Position numbers and translations under genes: made by a program. A stretch of DNA of 64,000 nt from Streptococcus varani (lineage in GTDB: Bacteria > Bacillota > Bacilli > Lactobacillales > Streptococcaceae): the NCBI RefSeq assembly GCF_001375655.1, contig NZ_CTEN01000002.1, positions 186,001 to 250,000 on the forward strand, given 5' to 3'. Under the pieces are notes generated by a model. That model worked only from the letters and a program-made list of their open reading frames with translations. It was not told the origin of the DNA and searched no databases. Each line of letters opens with the position of its first letter. The first letter of the stretch is position 1. This document shows, one piece after another, positions 18,593 to 26,028 of this stretch.

Positions 18593-19183
18593 TTAAAAAC
18601 CCTCAAACTTAGCAATTGCTTTGTCTTGAGAGTCTTGGTTCTTCCCAATATATCTAACTGTGTATGATTGTGAGGCATGATTCAGTAAATCCATTACTAT
18701 TGCAACATCTTTTTGCTGTTCGTAGATCATCATGCCAAATGTTTTTCTCATGGAGTGTGTGGCAATATTTTCTAACCCAAGAGCGTCAGCATCTGCCTTT
18801 AAAAATTTATAAACAGTATCACGATGGATGTGTTTGTGCCGTTTCTTGCTGCTTCCTTTACCACGGCACTCACGACTAGGAAAGAGAAAATCTTCTGGTC
18901 TCATCCCTTCCGTATAACTAAGTAAGTGAGTTTTAAGTTTTCTTGTCATCTTACGTCTAGTATGTTTACCAGTCTTCTGGTCATAGAATTCAATATGCCA
19001 TCCACGGATATGTTTCTTTTGTAGCTTTACAATATCTCCAACACGAAATCCAGTATTGAATCCAATCAATAAAATTGTACCATTTCGATTTCGTACCTCC
19101 TCGCGATGTGGACTTTCTTCAAATACGTATTGAATTAACATCTCAACATCTTTACGATTTCTTATAGGTTCTACAGTTCCCAT
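18593..19183 (-). CDS. Tyrosine recombinase (second, phage late-region)
   Basis: From the ATG after AGGAGGAAG the product is 196 residues (MGTVEPIRNRKDVEML). The catalytic pattern is complete: R in TGFRVGDIV, H-x-x-R in HSMRKTF, and the C-terminal LLNHASQSYTVRYIG with the nucleophile Tyr. It lacks the N-terminal arm-binding domain of integrases, so it is a minimal recombinase of the XerC/D-like type. It is separate from the integrase at the right end. Such proteins upstream of terminase are common in streptococcal phages, but their role is unclear. Confidence 0.85.
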   Translation of the reverse strand: MGTVEPIRNRKDVEMLIQYVFEESPHREEVRNRNGTILLIGFNTGFRVGDIVKLQKKHIRGWHIEFYDQKTGKHTRRKMTRKLKTHLLSYTEGMRPEDFLFPSRECRGKGSSKKRHKHIHRDTVYKFLKADADALGLENIATHSMRKTFGMMIYEQQKDVAIVMDLLNHASQSYTVRYIGKNQDSQDKAIAKFEGF

Positions 19184-19325
19184 TGTCTTCCTCCTAATAG
19201 AAAAGACTATGAGCAAGCCCATAGTCGTAAAGTAGAAAGTTCTGTTATGGAAATATTTGTTGTTTTACGTAAAAACCTCTTGAGTGAACTATACATCTTC
19301 TTTCTACCTTCACAATATCAGATTA

Positions 19326-19763
19326 TCATTTTGAAAGAGAAATTTGGGAATTTTTGGATAAAACTTTAGCTAGATTATTTACACCAGATTTACGTATATT
19401 TTGCCATGTTTTGGGACTTCCTCCTAGTTCTCTAGATATGTCTGCCCAAGAGTATCCGTTTAGATAAAAGAGTCTCAAAACTAACGCTTCTTGTGGATCA
19501 TCCAAATTTTCAATTTCAGACACAATAGTATCTCTTTCTTGATAGAGCAAGCTAATTTCATTCTGAATCTCATCTGTTTTATCAATAATTCTAATATTTA
19601 ATTGCTCTGAGCTATTGCCAATTTTACTTCCTTTAGGTTCGTCTTTGTATTGTTGGCTTCTTAAAATCCCCGAACGTAACTCTGATATTTCATCACGCTT
19701 GGACTTAATAATACTTGAAAACAGCCTGAGTTTTTTTAATTGTCTAATGGTCGCTTCATTCAA
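19326..19763 (-). CDS. DUF1492/ArpU-like late transcription regulator
   Basis: The 145-residue protein has an N-terminal coiled coil and a C-terminal sigma-70 region-4-like helix-turn-helix (YSWADISRELGGSPKTWQNIRK). It matches the DUF1492/ArpU/RinA-like activators that lie at the end of early regions in Gram-positive phages and turn on late genes. Its position immediately before the recombinase and packaging genes fits this role. Confidence 0.82.
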   Translation of the reverse strand: MNEATIRQLKKLRLFSSIIKSKRDEISELRSGILRSQQYKDEPKGSKIGNSSEQLNIRIIDKTDEIQNEISLLYQERDTIVSEIENLDDPQEALVLRLFYLNGYSWADISRELGGSPKTWQNIRKSGVNNLAKVLSKNSQISLSK

Positions 19764-19779
19764 TATTCTAATTCCTGCC

Positions 19780-19959
19780 CTATCTCAAAATCCAAGTAAT
19801 ATATAAGCAAAGTAGCACAAGCAAGATTGAATCTGGTAGATTACCATTTTCTTTGCCAGCAATATTGATTTCAAGGAGTTTCCAAATCCAGTCAATCACG
19901 ATAAGGTGAAGCATGAATGTCAGGAACGCTTGAAATTCTCCGTTTATCATTATTCTCAT
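19780..19959 (-). CDS. Small membrane protein, 59 aa
   Basis: From the ATG behind GGAGGAAGGT the product is 59 residues with two hydrophobic segments (LTFMLHLIVIDWIWKLLEI and SILLVLLCLYITWIL) separated by a short polar loop. It overlaps the next gene upstream by 4 nt. Function unknown. Confidence 0.65.
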   Translation of the reverse strand: MRIMINGEFQAFLTFMLHLIVIDWIWKLLEINIAGKENGNLPDSILLVLLCLYITWILR

Positions 19960-20303
19960 ACCTTCCTCCTTTGCAATGCTCTTTTTGATTCTTTCCACTT
20001 GATGATTCTGCCATTGTTATCATTGTTCCAATATGGCGGCAACCTACAACCTTCCTTTTCAACGTAAACGATCTTTTCGACGACTATTTTAAGTGGCTGT
20101 GATTGATTTGTATCATTAATCCACCCAGTCAACCAAGCTGGATTAACATTATATGCACTTGCAATCTTTTCAATGTTGCCGATTGAGGGAATCCCGCCTT
20201 TTTCGTAGTATCCGATTGTATTTAGTGTTATTCCTGTCGCTTCATGCACATCTCGGCGACTGAGCCCAAGTTTATTTCTTAGTTCTTCCAGTCTTAATTT
20301 CAT
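19956..20303 (-). CDS. XRE-type helix-turn-helix phage protein
   Basis: The 115-residue protein begins MKLRLEELRNKLGLSRRDVH and has a clear XRE helix-turn-helix in residues 2-57 (ATGITLNTIGYYEKGG), followed by a basic, unrelated C-terminal part (PPYWNNDNNGRIIKWKESKRA). The start is the ATG after GGAGGG; it overlaps the previous gene's stop (ATGA). It probably acts on phage promoters. The target is not known. Confidence 0.75.
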   Translation of the reverse strand: MKLRLEELRNKLGLSRRDVHEATGITLNTIGYYEKGGIPSIGNIEKIASAYNVNPAWLTGWINDTNQSQPLKIVVEKIVYVEKEGCRLPPYWNNDNNGRIIKWKESKRALQRRKV

Positions 20304-20584
20304 CTTGCCCTCCATTTTCTGTGATTTTTTTGGCTGATAAAAGCAGAGCGTTTTAGTCTGAGCCACTCATAATCCATGATTACTTCCTGCTGTTCGATGC
20401 AAAGCTTTTTTAGATGGGCATTTTCTGTTTCTAATTTCTCAATGTCTTTATAGGCCCGGTTATATAATTCATCTTCGAGAAAATTTATACGATCAGCTAG
20501 TGCTGTATCGATATAGAGTTTTAGCGTTTTTTTTATATCTGCCATATTGTTCTCCTTATTAAGTATAATTTCTCCTTTAGCCAT
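20300..20584 (-). CDS. Hypothetical phage protein, coiled coil
   Basis: The 94-residue protein (MAKGEIILNKENNMADIKK) contains a central coiled coil (INFLEDELYNRAYKDIEKLETE region) and a basic end (KNHRKWRAR). Two in-frame starts both have good ribosome sites: ATG 20584, overlapping the upstream stop behind GAGGAGG, and ATG 20545 behind AAGGAG. The longer is given because it is coupled to the preceding gene. Confidence 0.6.
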   Translation of the reverse strand: MAKGEIILNKENNMADIKKTLKLYIDTALADRINFLEDELYNRAYKDIEKLETENAHLKKLCIEQQEVIMDYEWLRLKRSAFISQKNHRKWRAR

Positions 20585-20783
20585 GTTCAGCCTCCTCATC
20601 TTCGATTCCCTCAAAAGTAATAGCTTCTATGTGACTTGGATTCAGTAGCGCTGAATCAAATGATACTGTATGACCATTGTTCATTTGAGATTGAAATTTG
20701 GTTCTTAGTTTAAGGGCTTCTTCAGACGATTTGATAAATTTTTCAATTCTGCGGTTAGCAGTATAGGCTGTGATTTTAATCAT
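20577..20783 (-). CDS. Hypothetical phage protein, 68 aa
   Basis: From ATG behind GAGGAGG the product is MIKITAYTANRRIEKFIKSS and on to EDEEAEHG, with an acidic tail. It overlaps the 48-aa gene before it and the gene after it, so it is part of a chain of short coupled early genes. Function unknown. Confidence 0.6.
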   Translation of the reverse strand: MIKITAYTANRRIEKFIKSSEEALKLRTKFQSQMNNGHTVSFDSALLNPSHIEAITFEGIEDEEAEHG

Positions 20784-20922
20784 CTTTTTCCTCCTCGTTT
20801 CCAAAGAGCAAGTAGATGAACATCTCACATTGTGCTAGACCAAGTGAATGACCAACCCAGTCGGCAAACGCTGTCGTCACTTTATAGCTCTCTAGCTTTT
20901 TAAGCGCTTCTTGTTTATTCAT
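20776..20922 (-). CDS. Hypothetical phage protein, 48 aa
   Basis: A 48-residue frame (MNKQEALKKLESYKVTTAFA, end GNEEEKDD) starts at an ATG overlapping the previous stop (ATGA) and ends overlapping the next gene. It was found by reading the gap between flanking genes. Similar short proteins in streptococcal phages have no known function. Confidence 0.6.
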   Translation of the reverse strand: MNKQEALKKLESYKVTTAFADWVGHSLGLAQCEMFIYLLFGNEEEKDD

Positions 20923-21179
20923 AACAACGGTCCTTCTTTCTTCAAATCGTCCTGTTCACGTTCCATTTCCTCAATCAGGTAGTAGCAATCTTTAGCACCG
21001 TAATCAAGACGGATTTGATTGCTACGTGTTTTTTTGCTTGCAACAAATCTTTTATTTGTAATAGCCGAATAGACTTCTGCATGTCCTATGAGTGCCTCAG
21101 CAGCCAATTCCTTAGTATCGTAAAAACCAACATGTATCGGATAAAACCCGTGTAAAATCCACTTAGCTTCAAAAGTCAT
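20919..21179 (-). CDS. Hypothetical phage protein, 86 aa
   Basis: The 86-residue soluble protein (MTFEAKWILHGFYPIHVGFY) ends in an acidic helix (YYLIEEMEREQDDLKKEG). Overlapping start and stop with both neighbours indicate a coupled early operon. No family is recognised. Confidence 0.65.
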   Translation of the reverse strand: MTFEAKWILHGFYPIHVGFYDTKELAAEALIGHAEVYSAITNKRFVASKKTRSNQIRLDYGAKDCYYLIEEMEREQDDLKKEGPLL

Positions 21180-21385
21180 CCATCCACCTCCACAATTCTA
21201 AAATCTCCATACCTATGCATGTCCTGGCAAATTATGATGGCAATATTTTGAGATAAGAATTTCATTGCTTGCTGTTTATTCCCGTATCTGAACTCAAAAC
21301 CCGTATACCCGATAGAAATTAACCTAATGAACGGATCTTTTGATTTTTTAGCGTTCATTAGAACGCATTCTTTAACTACTACCAT
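21176..21385 (-). CDS. Hypothetical phage protein, 69 aa
   Basis: From the first ATG (MVVVKECVLMNAKKSKDPFI) the product is 69 residues and overlaps the end of the replication gene. A TTG two codons upstream is also possible. The sequence FIRLISIGYTGFEFRYGNKQ is beta-strand-like. Function unknown. Confidence 0.6.
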   Translation of the reverse strand: MVVVKECVLMNAKKSKDPFIRLISIGYTGFEFRYGNKQQAMKFLSQNIAIIICQDMHRYGDFRIVEVDG

Positions 21386-22271
21386 TCCCAACGCCTTCCA
21401 TTTGCTCTAACTCAGCAAATAACTCTGCCATTTTTTGCTGACCTTCCTCAGTCTGTTCAGTCTTAATTTCTGCATTAGACCACTCTGGAACATTTGATTT
21501 TTGGATAAATGGAACTTGATTTAAGTATTTATCAAAGTTACTATCCCTAAATAGCGTGGATGGTTGAAGATACTTCTCCCATTCTGTACCTGCCCAATTA
21601 GCTGCCATATTATCGACTACTTTTTTAAAATCATCCAATCGATAACCCTCAGACCAGCGTGCTTTTATAAGCTTCTTATTCGCTTTACTTTGTGGACTAA
21701 ATTTCTTTCCAGTTGCTTTATTCAAATAATCTATGATATCCTGATAAGGAATCCTGAACTGAACTTTTTGGGAAGCCACATCTTGCTTGACTATATTATT
21801 ATTAGATATATTAGTCTTGGTATTATTAGTCTTGATTGTCTGAACTTTTTCCAGTTCTGTAGCTGTAAAATCTACAGTTCTGGACTGTAAATTTTCCAGT
21901 TCTTGAACTGAACTATCAGACATTTTAAAAGGTGACGGACCAAGTAAATAAATCCTATTTGGTTTTGATAAACCTTGCCTAACTTCTCTTAAAAGTCCAA
22001 TATCAGATAACTCTTTTTTCGCTTTGATCACTGACTTTTCAGAACAATTCAGGATTTCAGCAAATTCAGCATTTGTAAAGTAGATAAACACTTTTCCATC
22101 TTTATCATGCCACTCATTCTTTACCGAAAAGCCAAGACGATCGAAAATAAAAGCATAACTCAGCTTAGCAGCATTAGATAATCCAGAGTACGGTTCTTTA
22201 AAAAGCCACTGAGGAAGTTGGAAATATTGAAATTTCTCAACCTCTTTTTTAAAAAATGGTACTGTTTTCAT
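21372..22271 (-). CDS. Phage replication initiator (RepA_N plus phage replication C-terminal domain)
   Basis: The 299-residue protein has an N-terminal winged-helix domain of the replication initiator A type (YFQLPQWLFKEPYSGLSNAA, then FTNAEFAEILNCSEKSVIKA). A variable linker and a C-terminal Phg_2220_C/DnaD-like domain follow (YLNKATGKKFSPQSKANKKL, then WSEGYRLDDFKKVVDN). It would bind the phage origin and load host replication proteins. An origin may lie within the linker-coding AT-rich stretch near 21,800, which is unproven. Confidence 0.85.
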   Translation of the reverse strand: MKTVPFFKKEVEKFQYFQLPQWLFKEPYSGLSNAAKLSYAFIFDRLGFSVKNEWHDKDGKVFIYFTNAEFAEILNCSEKSVIKAKKELSDIGLLREVRQGLSKPNRIYLLGPSPFKMSDSSVQELENLQSRTVDFTATELEKVQTIKTNNTKTNISNNNIVKQDVASQKVQFRIPYQDIIDYLNKATGKKFSPQSKANKKLIKARWSEGYRLDDFKKVVDNMAANWAGTEWEKYLQPSTLFRDSNFDKYLNQVPFIQKSNVPEWSNAEIKTEQTEEGQQKMAELFAELEQMEGVGNGSS

Positions 22272-22432
22272 GTTAATACCCTTTCCGACAAACCTTTGAT
22301 TGATTCCAACGCTGTCTGTAATTCAAGATTACGCTGCCTCAATCTAAAGTTTTCCTCATGTACTGCCAAATAATCTTCAGCAGATAGTGTGACTAGGCCA
22401 TCATGAAATCTGACTGGTTTAGTTTCTGCCAT
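22268..22432 (-). CDS. Hypothetical phage protein, 54 aa
   Basis: A 54-residue frame starts MAETKPVRFHDGLVTLSAED behind AAGGAGG and ends overlapping the replication gene start (ATGA). The middle is a charged helix (YLAVHEENFRLRQRNLELQT). Too short for most automatic callers but well supported by the ribosome site and coupling. Confidence 0.65.
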   Translation of the reverse strand: MAETKPVRFHDGLVTLSAEDYLAVHEENFRLRQRNLELQTALESIKGLSERVLT

Positions 22433-22607
22433 GTTTGACCTCCTTCAACATCACATGTCTTTTATGATTTTCCTTAGCAATTTCACGGAAAACTTCACAC
22501 TTGAATTCTTTCGAATGCATCTTTTTATTTAATTTAAAGCCGTAAAAAATGGCCGTGAAAGCTAAAAGGCTCATTGCTGCTAGTCCAATTGATAATATAG
22601 TGGTCAT
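22419..22607 (-). CDS. Small membrane protein, 62 aa
   Basis: The protein has one N-terminal TM segment (MTTILSIGLAAMSLLAFTAI) followed by a basic cytoplasmic tail rich in Lys and His. It overlaps the next gene by 14 nt. Function unknown. Confidence 0.6.
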   Translation of the reverse strand: MTTILSIGLAAMSLLAFTAIFYGFKLNKKMHSKEFKCEVFREIAKENHKRHVMLKEVKHGRN

Positions 22608-22609
22608 GT

Positions 22610-22789
22610 TTATCCCCCGTAGTATGTGTTAATCTGTAAGTATCTTAGATTTGTTTCTGGAATTGCTTCCTCTGGATCATCCATTTCAATATTTACCACA
22701 GTTAGCTTATTGATTAAATAAACCAAGATCGGAATGAGTACGGCCATCAAGTAGATAACTTGCTCAGTTGATAGGTTGATTTCGTCCAT
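22610..22789 (-). CDS. Small membrane protein, 59 aa
   Basis: A 59-residue frame (MDEINLSTEQVIYLMAVLIP) has one TM segment and an acidic tail (VVNIEMDDPEEAIPETNLRY). Behind a GGAGAAAAAC ribosome site. Function unknown; similar proteins occur in early operons of related phages. Confidence 0.6.
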   Translation of the reverse strand: MDEINLSTEQVIYLMAVLIPILVYLINKLTVVNIEMDDPEEAIPETNLRYLQINTYYGG

Positions 22790-22807
22790 TGTTTTTCTCC
22801 TTGAAAA

Positions 22808-23098
22808 TTAAGATGTTTTGCTAGTTCTTTGCCAGTTCTTGCGATACCATTCAATGACTTCATCACGAGGATATTTCTCACGAGCATTTGGAATCCTCGG
22901 AAAATCCTTATGACAGTTGAAACGTTCATCAAATGTCCCAGTGTCCTTGGTTCCAAGTAACATCTCTGAACATTGAGACTTGTTCAGTTCCATAGGGAAA
23001 CGCTGTTTCTCATCCATAACGACATGCATGACCTTCAAAGCCCTGTCCATGAGACCAGCTTCAAATTCATCAAGTAATTGATTAAAAGATAGTTCCAT
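22808..23098 (-). CDS. DUF771 family phage protein
   Basis: The 96-residue protein ends in the family hallmark: DFPRIPNAREKYPRDEVIEW followed by YRKNWQ. DUF771 proteins are small, probably DNA-binding factors of phage early regions and are found next to antirepressors. The position after the antirepressor gene agrees. Confidence 0.78.
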   Translation of the reverse strand: MELSFNQLLDEFEAGLMDRALKVMHVVMDEKQRFPMELNKSQCSEMLLGTKDTGTFDERFNCHKDFPRIPNAREKYPRDEVIEWYRKNWQRTSKTS

Positions 23099-23157
23099 GA
23101 TAAAATTACCTTATAAAATTATTTGTTTTGAGCCTGATTGCCGTCAGGCTTTTTTGC

Positions 23158-23868
23158 TTACATTGCATAATTATTCAACTCCAAAATCTTCATTTTGGTA
23201 TTTGTGCTTGGCTCCCATGTCATCCAGTAAGATAATGCTGCCTCAGCAAATTTCTTTGGTAACATGTCATAGCGGTTAATGTTAAAGTGGTCTTTGAAAT
23301 CAACCTCAGCTTGTCTAAAGACAGATTGAGCAAAGATTTTGTCAGCATAAGCTGGGCTGTCAATTCCTCCAAGAAAAGCCACAACACGAGCTTTTCTCTT
23401 CTTGAGTAGCGATTGAGCAAAACTTGGATGAATAGGTTGCTCATTTTTTAGATAATCAACATCCTGAGCCAATTCCAACGTTTTAGCCTTAAGCTTTTTC
23501 TGTCCTGTAAACAGGGCAATAAAAGCTTCATCAGATAGATTTTCTGGAACATAAGCTCCCTGTAATCTGATTTGGGGAAGTACCTCACTAGTTACCCAAC
23601 GTTTAAATTCTTTTGCCTGAGGTAGTTTGCTTGAAAGAATGAGAGAGTACAGACCAGATTCATTGATGATGATTGTTTCTTGAATACGTCCAAGGTTATC
23701 TGTGAGGCCCTGTTTTAGGGCGTCATCTTCATCAACATGAAGTGCGATAGCATTTCTTGCTTTGGAATATCCCAAAATATCTGCAACATCTTTTCCAACA
23801 AACCAAGGTTCGTTATCGATGGTTAATGTACGGACTTCCTGTCCGTGAAAATTAAAAACTTCGTTCAT
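23158..23868 (-). CDS. Phage antirepressor (Bro-N plus ORF6C-like domain)
   Basis: From ATG behind AAAGGAATTTT the product is 236 residues. The N-terminal Bro-N domain is plain (EPWFVGKDVADILGYSKARN, then LYSLILSSKLPQAKEFKRW and VLPQIR). The C-terminal part looks like the ORF6C domain. Such proteins counter the lysogenic repressor and help switch to lytic growth. The gene is coupled (ATGA) to a 44-aa gene upstream. Confidence 0.9.
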   Translation of the reverse strand: MNEVFNFHGQEVRTLTIDNEPWFVGKDVADILGYSKARNAIALHVDEDDALKQGLTDNLGRIQETIIINESGLYSLILSSKLPQAKEFKRWVTSEVLPQIRLQGAYVPENLSDEAFIALFTGQKKLKAKTLELAQDVDYLKNEQPIHPSFAQSLLKKRKARVVAFLGGIDSPAYADKIFAQSVFRQAEVDFKDHFNINRYDMLPKKFAEAALSYWMTWEPSTNTKMKILELNNYAM

Positions 23869-23999
23869 AAAATTCCTTTCCTTATTTTTTGAAGTATTAG
23901 GATTGTCTCCCAAATATCTAGTCCCTCAAGACTATCAATCATGACCTGACTAAGCTCATGATTTTTCTTTTGCCAATTGGCAATTAATTTTACGGTCAT
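23865..23999 (-). CDS. Hypothetical phage protein, 44 aa
   Basis: A 44-residue frame (MTVKLIANWQKKNHELSQVM) stands directly upstream of and overlaps the antirepressor gene. It has a GAAAGGGG ribosome site. It may be a leader peptide whose translation is coupled to the antirepressor. Function unknown. Confidence 0.55.
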   Translation of the reverse strand: MTVKLIANWQKKNHELSQVMIDSLEGLDIWETILILQKIRKGIL

Positions 24000-24039
24000 A
24001 AAATCCCCTTTCTGATGACTTTTCCTCCCCAAAACATGA

Positions 24040-24045
24040 TATAAT
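24040..24045 (+). promoter_or_regulatory. -10 box of the plus-strand 39-aa gene
   Basis: A TATAAT (24040-24045) lies 32 bp before the start codon of the tiny basic gene and faces opposite to the early operon. The -35 is weak (a T-rich stretch about 17 bp upstream). Confidence 0.5.
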
Positions 24046-24077
24046 CTACTTGAAAATATGACGGAAAGGAGGAAAAT

Positions 24078-24197
24078 ATGGCGAAATCTTGCAAACCAGT
24101 AAGCAAGGCTGGCAAGACTTTGGCCACTAGCAAATCATCAAGTGCTAAGTCCAAGGCTAGTCAAACCCTCAACAATCACAAATCTACTAAACACTAA
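24078..24197 (+). CDS. Tiny basic Lys/Ser-rich protein (39 aa)
   Basis: A 39-residue frame (MAKSCKPVSKAGKTLATSKS) has a very strong ribosome site (AAAGGAGG, 6 nt before ATG) and a TATAAT box upstream. The product has about ten lysines, no acidic residue and one Cys. It runs antisense between the antirepressor and metallopeptidase genes and overlaps the latter by 11 nt. The low-complexity basic composition suggests nucleic-acid binding, but this is inference. Confidence 0.65.
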   Translation: MAKSCKPVSKAGKTLATSKSSSAKSKASQTLNNHKSTKH

Positions 24198-24480
24198 GTA
24201 GCTCTGGATTGTCGTTTAAAACCTGGTGCAGACCGATTGAAAAACGACTAACAAGTTCTTCATCTTGTTCTTTATAACCAACTTCATGTAGAATAGCATG
24301 TGTTAATTCATGGATTAGCACTTGCCTTTTCTTTTGGTCTGATAATGACTGTCGAATATAAATGATTTGTTGTTCATAATCACAATACCCCCAAAGATTA
24401 CGCTCATCATCGTGACTTTTAAAATGTTCTTGCACTTTGACTATATAAGTCATTCCACCGACTTTGATATTTTCCTCCAT
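24187..24480 (-). CDS. HExxH metallopeptidase-like phage protein (ImmA/IrrE-like)
   Basis: The 97-residue protein contains HELTHAILHE (about residue 63), the zinc-binding HExxH of the ImmA/IrrE/COG2856 type. It follows a short XRE regulator gene. In ICEBs1 and many phages such pairs form a repressor plus a protease that destroys it. Here the domain is minimal, so it could also be an inactive or stand-alone member. Confidence 0.75.
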   Translation of the reverse strand: MEENIKVGGMTYIVKVQEHFKSHDDERNLWGYCDYEQQIIYIRQSLSDQKKRQVLIHELTHAILHEVGYKEQDEELVSRFSIGLHQVLNDNPELLSV

Positions 24481-24494
24481 TTTGTTCCTTTCTG

Positions 24495-24680
24495 TTATCT
24501 AAATTCGTCTAAGCTGACGCCTAACCCTGTAGATAACTTGACCATATTTGGCCAAGATAGATGTTTGATTCTGCCACTTTTTAAATCGCTAAAGTGGCTT
24601 TTGTTAATCCCTGTCAGTTTTGCTAATTTGTTCATATTGAGATTCCTCTCAACCATCATTTGTTCAATTTTTTCCCACAT
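24495..24680 (-). CDS. Short XRE-type repressor (61 aa)
   Basis: The protein is almost only a helix-turn-helix (MVERNLNMNKLAKLTGINKS, then HFSDLKSGRIKHLSWPN). It is divergent from the 85-aa gene at 24832, and a large perfect inverted repeat occupies the promoter between them. It probably binds that repeat and controls both directions. Confidence 0.8.
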   Translation of the reverse strand: MWEKIEQMMVERNLNMNKLAKLTGINKSHFSDLKSGRIKHLSWPNMVKLSTGLGVSLDEFR

Positions 24681-24698
24681 GTCATTTTCCTATTAGAT

Positions 24699-24742
24699 AC
24701 AACATATTGTATTTTGTAAATTCACAAAATACAATATGTTGT
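24699..24742. promoter_or_regulatory. Divergent promoter with 19-bp perfect inverted repeat (operator)
   Basis: Two perfectly complementary 19-bp arms (24699-24717 and 24724-24742) are separated by six bases; each arm also contains the partial palindrome ACAACATATTGT. The right arm includes the -35 TTGTGT of a rightward promoter (24739-24744, 17 bp, TATAAT 24762-24767). On the minus strand TTTACA-17 bp-TCTAAT reads toward the XRE gene. This is the probable binding site of the 61-aa XRE protein. Confidence 0.75.
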
Positions 24743-24831
24743 GTTTTCCGTTCCTTTCTGATATAATGTTTTTAGATTAGCGACCCATACCAACGAGTTA
24801 ATCTAAAGACTATAGAAAGGGGATATGCTAC

Positions 24832-25089
24832 ATGGATAAACCAAAATATGGTACATTCTTGAAATACCGTACTCAAACAATCGGCAAAACCAGTGTCAAA
24901 GCTAACTCAGAAGTTGAATATACTTTTGTAGCTGGTGAAGACGAGAATAGTATGGTTCAAGCGTTGACCGTTCATAAGAATGGTTTAGTCATTCTTGTAA
25001 ATTCTGAAACTGCAGAGTTCTGGTCTAATAAAAAACCTGTATTTTCAAAGCAAGACGACACTACTATCATCACTTTTGAAAGTGAATGA
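24832..25089 (+). CDS. Hypothetical 85-aa protein divergent from the XRE repressor
   Basis: The protein (MDKPKYGTFLKYRTQTIGKT) is soluble and beta-rich with an acidic C-terminus. It has a good promoter (TTGTGT-17-TATAAT) controlled by the inverted-repeat operator, and an AAAGGGG ribosome site. Its 3' end overlaps the antisense 38-aa gene. In a lysogen it could be the product of the rightward arm of the switch. Function unknown. Confidence 0.7.
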   Translation: MDKPKYGTFLKYRTQTIGKTSVKANSEVEYTFVAGEDENSMVQALTVHKNGLVILVNSETAEFWSNKKPVFSKQDDTTIITFESE

Positions 25090-25186
25090 TTCCTTCGTTT
25101 AAGTCGATTTTTACTTTCTCGTTTTGAGATTTTATGACTAGCTTATCAGCTGGTCTTTTTTGATACGGATATCGTTTTGGTCTCAT
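25070..25186 (-). CDS. Small basic protein of the MRPK-YPY type, copy 1 (38 aa)
   Basis: A 38-residue frame begins MRPKRYPYQKRPADKLVIKS behind AAAGGA. A longer relative at 26625-26834 begins MRPKKYPYSKKNYP. Both are divergent from a plus-strand cargo gene and share the upstream promoter sequence. The N-terminus is strongly basic. Function unknown. Confidence 0.6.
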   Translation of the reverse strand: MRPKRYPYQKRPADKLVIKSQNEKVKIDLNEGIIHFQK

Positions 25187-25193
25187 ATTGTGT

Positions 25194-25220
25194 CCTTTCT
25201 GTGGTATAATTTAAATAAAA
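25194..25220 (+). repeat. Duplicated promoter segment, copy 1
   Basis: A 27-bp segment beginning CCTTTCTGTGG and containing TATAAT (25205-25210) is identical to 26847-26873. It is the core of the promoter for the Abi_alpha gene, and its complement carries the ribosome site of the divergent MRPK gene. Confidence 0.85.
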
Positions 25221-25236
25221 AATGTTGGAGATAGGT

Positions 25237-26028
25237 ATGAATACAACTGTGAGTAGTATACTTGTAAGTTTAGGAACAACCTTGGCAACCGGCGCTGTTC
25301 AAAAAGCTAATAATCCCGCAAGAGCTATTGACGATTTAATGACCTTGATAGGTTTTGAAAAATTTCACGCTTGGGCAGAAAAAGCCCGAATAAAACACGC
25401 TAGTGACATTGACGACTTCAAGCATAAAATTGCTGAAGAAATTATTCAAATAGCTACTGATAGACTGAAAGATCCTAGCTTGAACATTCTTGGTCCTGCT
25501 CTCGAGGCATCCAAATACCATATTGAACAAGAAACAATTAGAAACATGTTTGCTCGATTGATTGCTTCTGATATCGATTCATCGAAAGAAAACCTAGTTC
25601 TTCCATCTTTCGTAGAAATCATCAAACAGCTCAGTCCGTTAGATGCTCAAAACCTATCAATTATTTTTAACTACAAATATGCTGATATACCTGTCGCAAA
25701 CTATTATTTCACTTATAAAAACTGCCGAGGATTAAAAATGGCGCACCCTAACGTTTTCCTTTTAAATCCAGACCAAAAAACCTTAGATTACAATTCATCT
25801 TCCTTAGAAAATCTTAGGAGAATGGGAATTATTGAAATCCTCTACAACCAAACCAAAATAGATAACAATCAGTACTCTCTTTTAAACGATAATAATTATT
25901 TAGATGATATTACTAGCCACACGCAAAGCCATGATCCAAATTTCCAAGAAGTCTATGTCCAACCTGGAATTGTTCGCTTAACATTTTTTGGTCAAGACTT
26001 CTGTGAAACCTGCTTACCTCCGAAGTGA
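25237..26028 (+). CDS. Abi_alpha (DUF4393) family protein, candidate phage-exclusion factor
   Basis: From the ATG behind GGAGATAG the product is 263 residues (MNTTVSSILVSLGTTLATGA). It has the Abi_alpha/DUF4393 pattern: DPSLNILGPALEASKYHIEQ, RNMFARLIASDID, then SFVEIIKQLSPLDAQNL. Members have been linked to abortive infection and occur in prophages and mobile elements. It is transcribed against the early operon from its own TATAAT promoter, as lysogenic cargo would be. Its 3' end overlaps an antisense small membrane gene by 15 nt. Confidence 0.78.
   Translation: MNTTVSSILVSLGTTLATGAVQKANNPARAIDDLMTLIGFEKFHAWAEKARIKHASDIDDFKHKIAEEIIQIATDRLKDPSLNILGPALEASKYHIEQETIRNMFARLIASDIDSSKENLVLPSFVEIIKQLSPLDAQNLSIIFNYKYADIPVANYYFTYKNCRGLKMAHPNVFLLNPDQKTLDYNSSSLENLRRMGIIEILYNQTKIDNNQYSLLNDNNYLDDITSHTQSHDPNFQEVYVQPGIVRLTFFGQDFCETCLPPK

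Noticed and set aside
21372..22271. Assignment of the replication gene as a plain DnaD-like protein
   Set aside because: The N-terminus is of the replication initiator A type; only the C-terminus resembles DnaD/Phg_2220_C.
22268..22450. Spacer 11 match to the start of the 54-aa gene (MAE..., AGGAGG)
   Set aside because: The similarity is limited to the ribosome site and three codons, with several mismatches between them.
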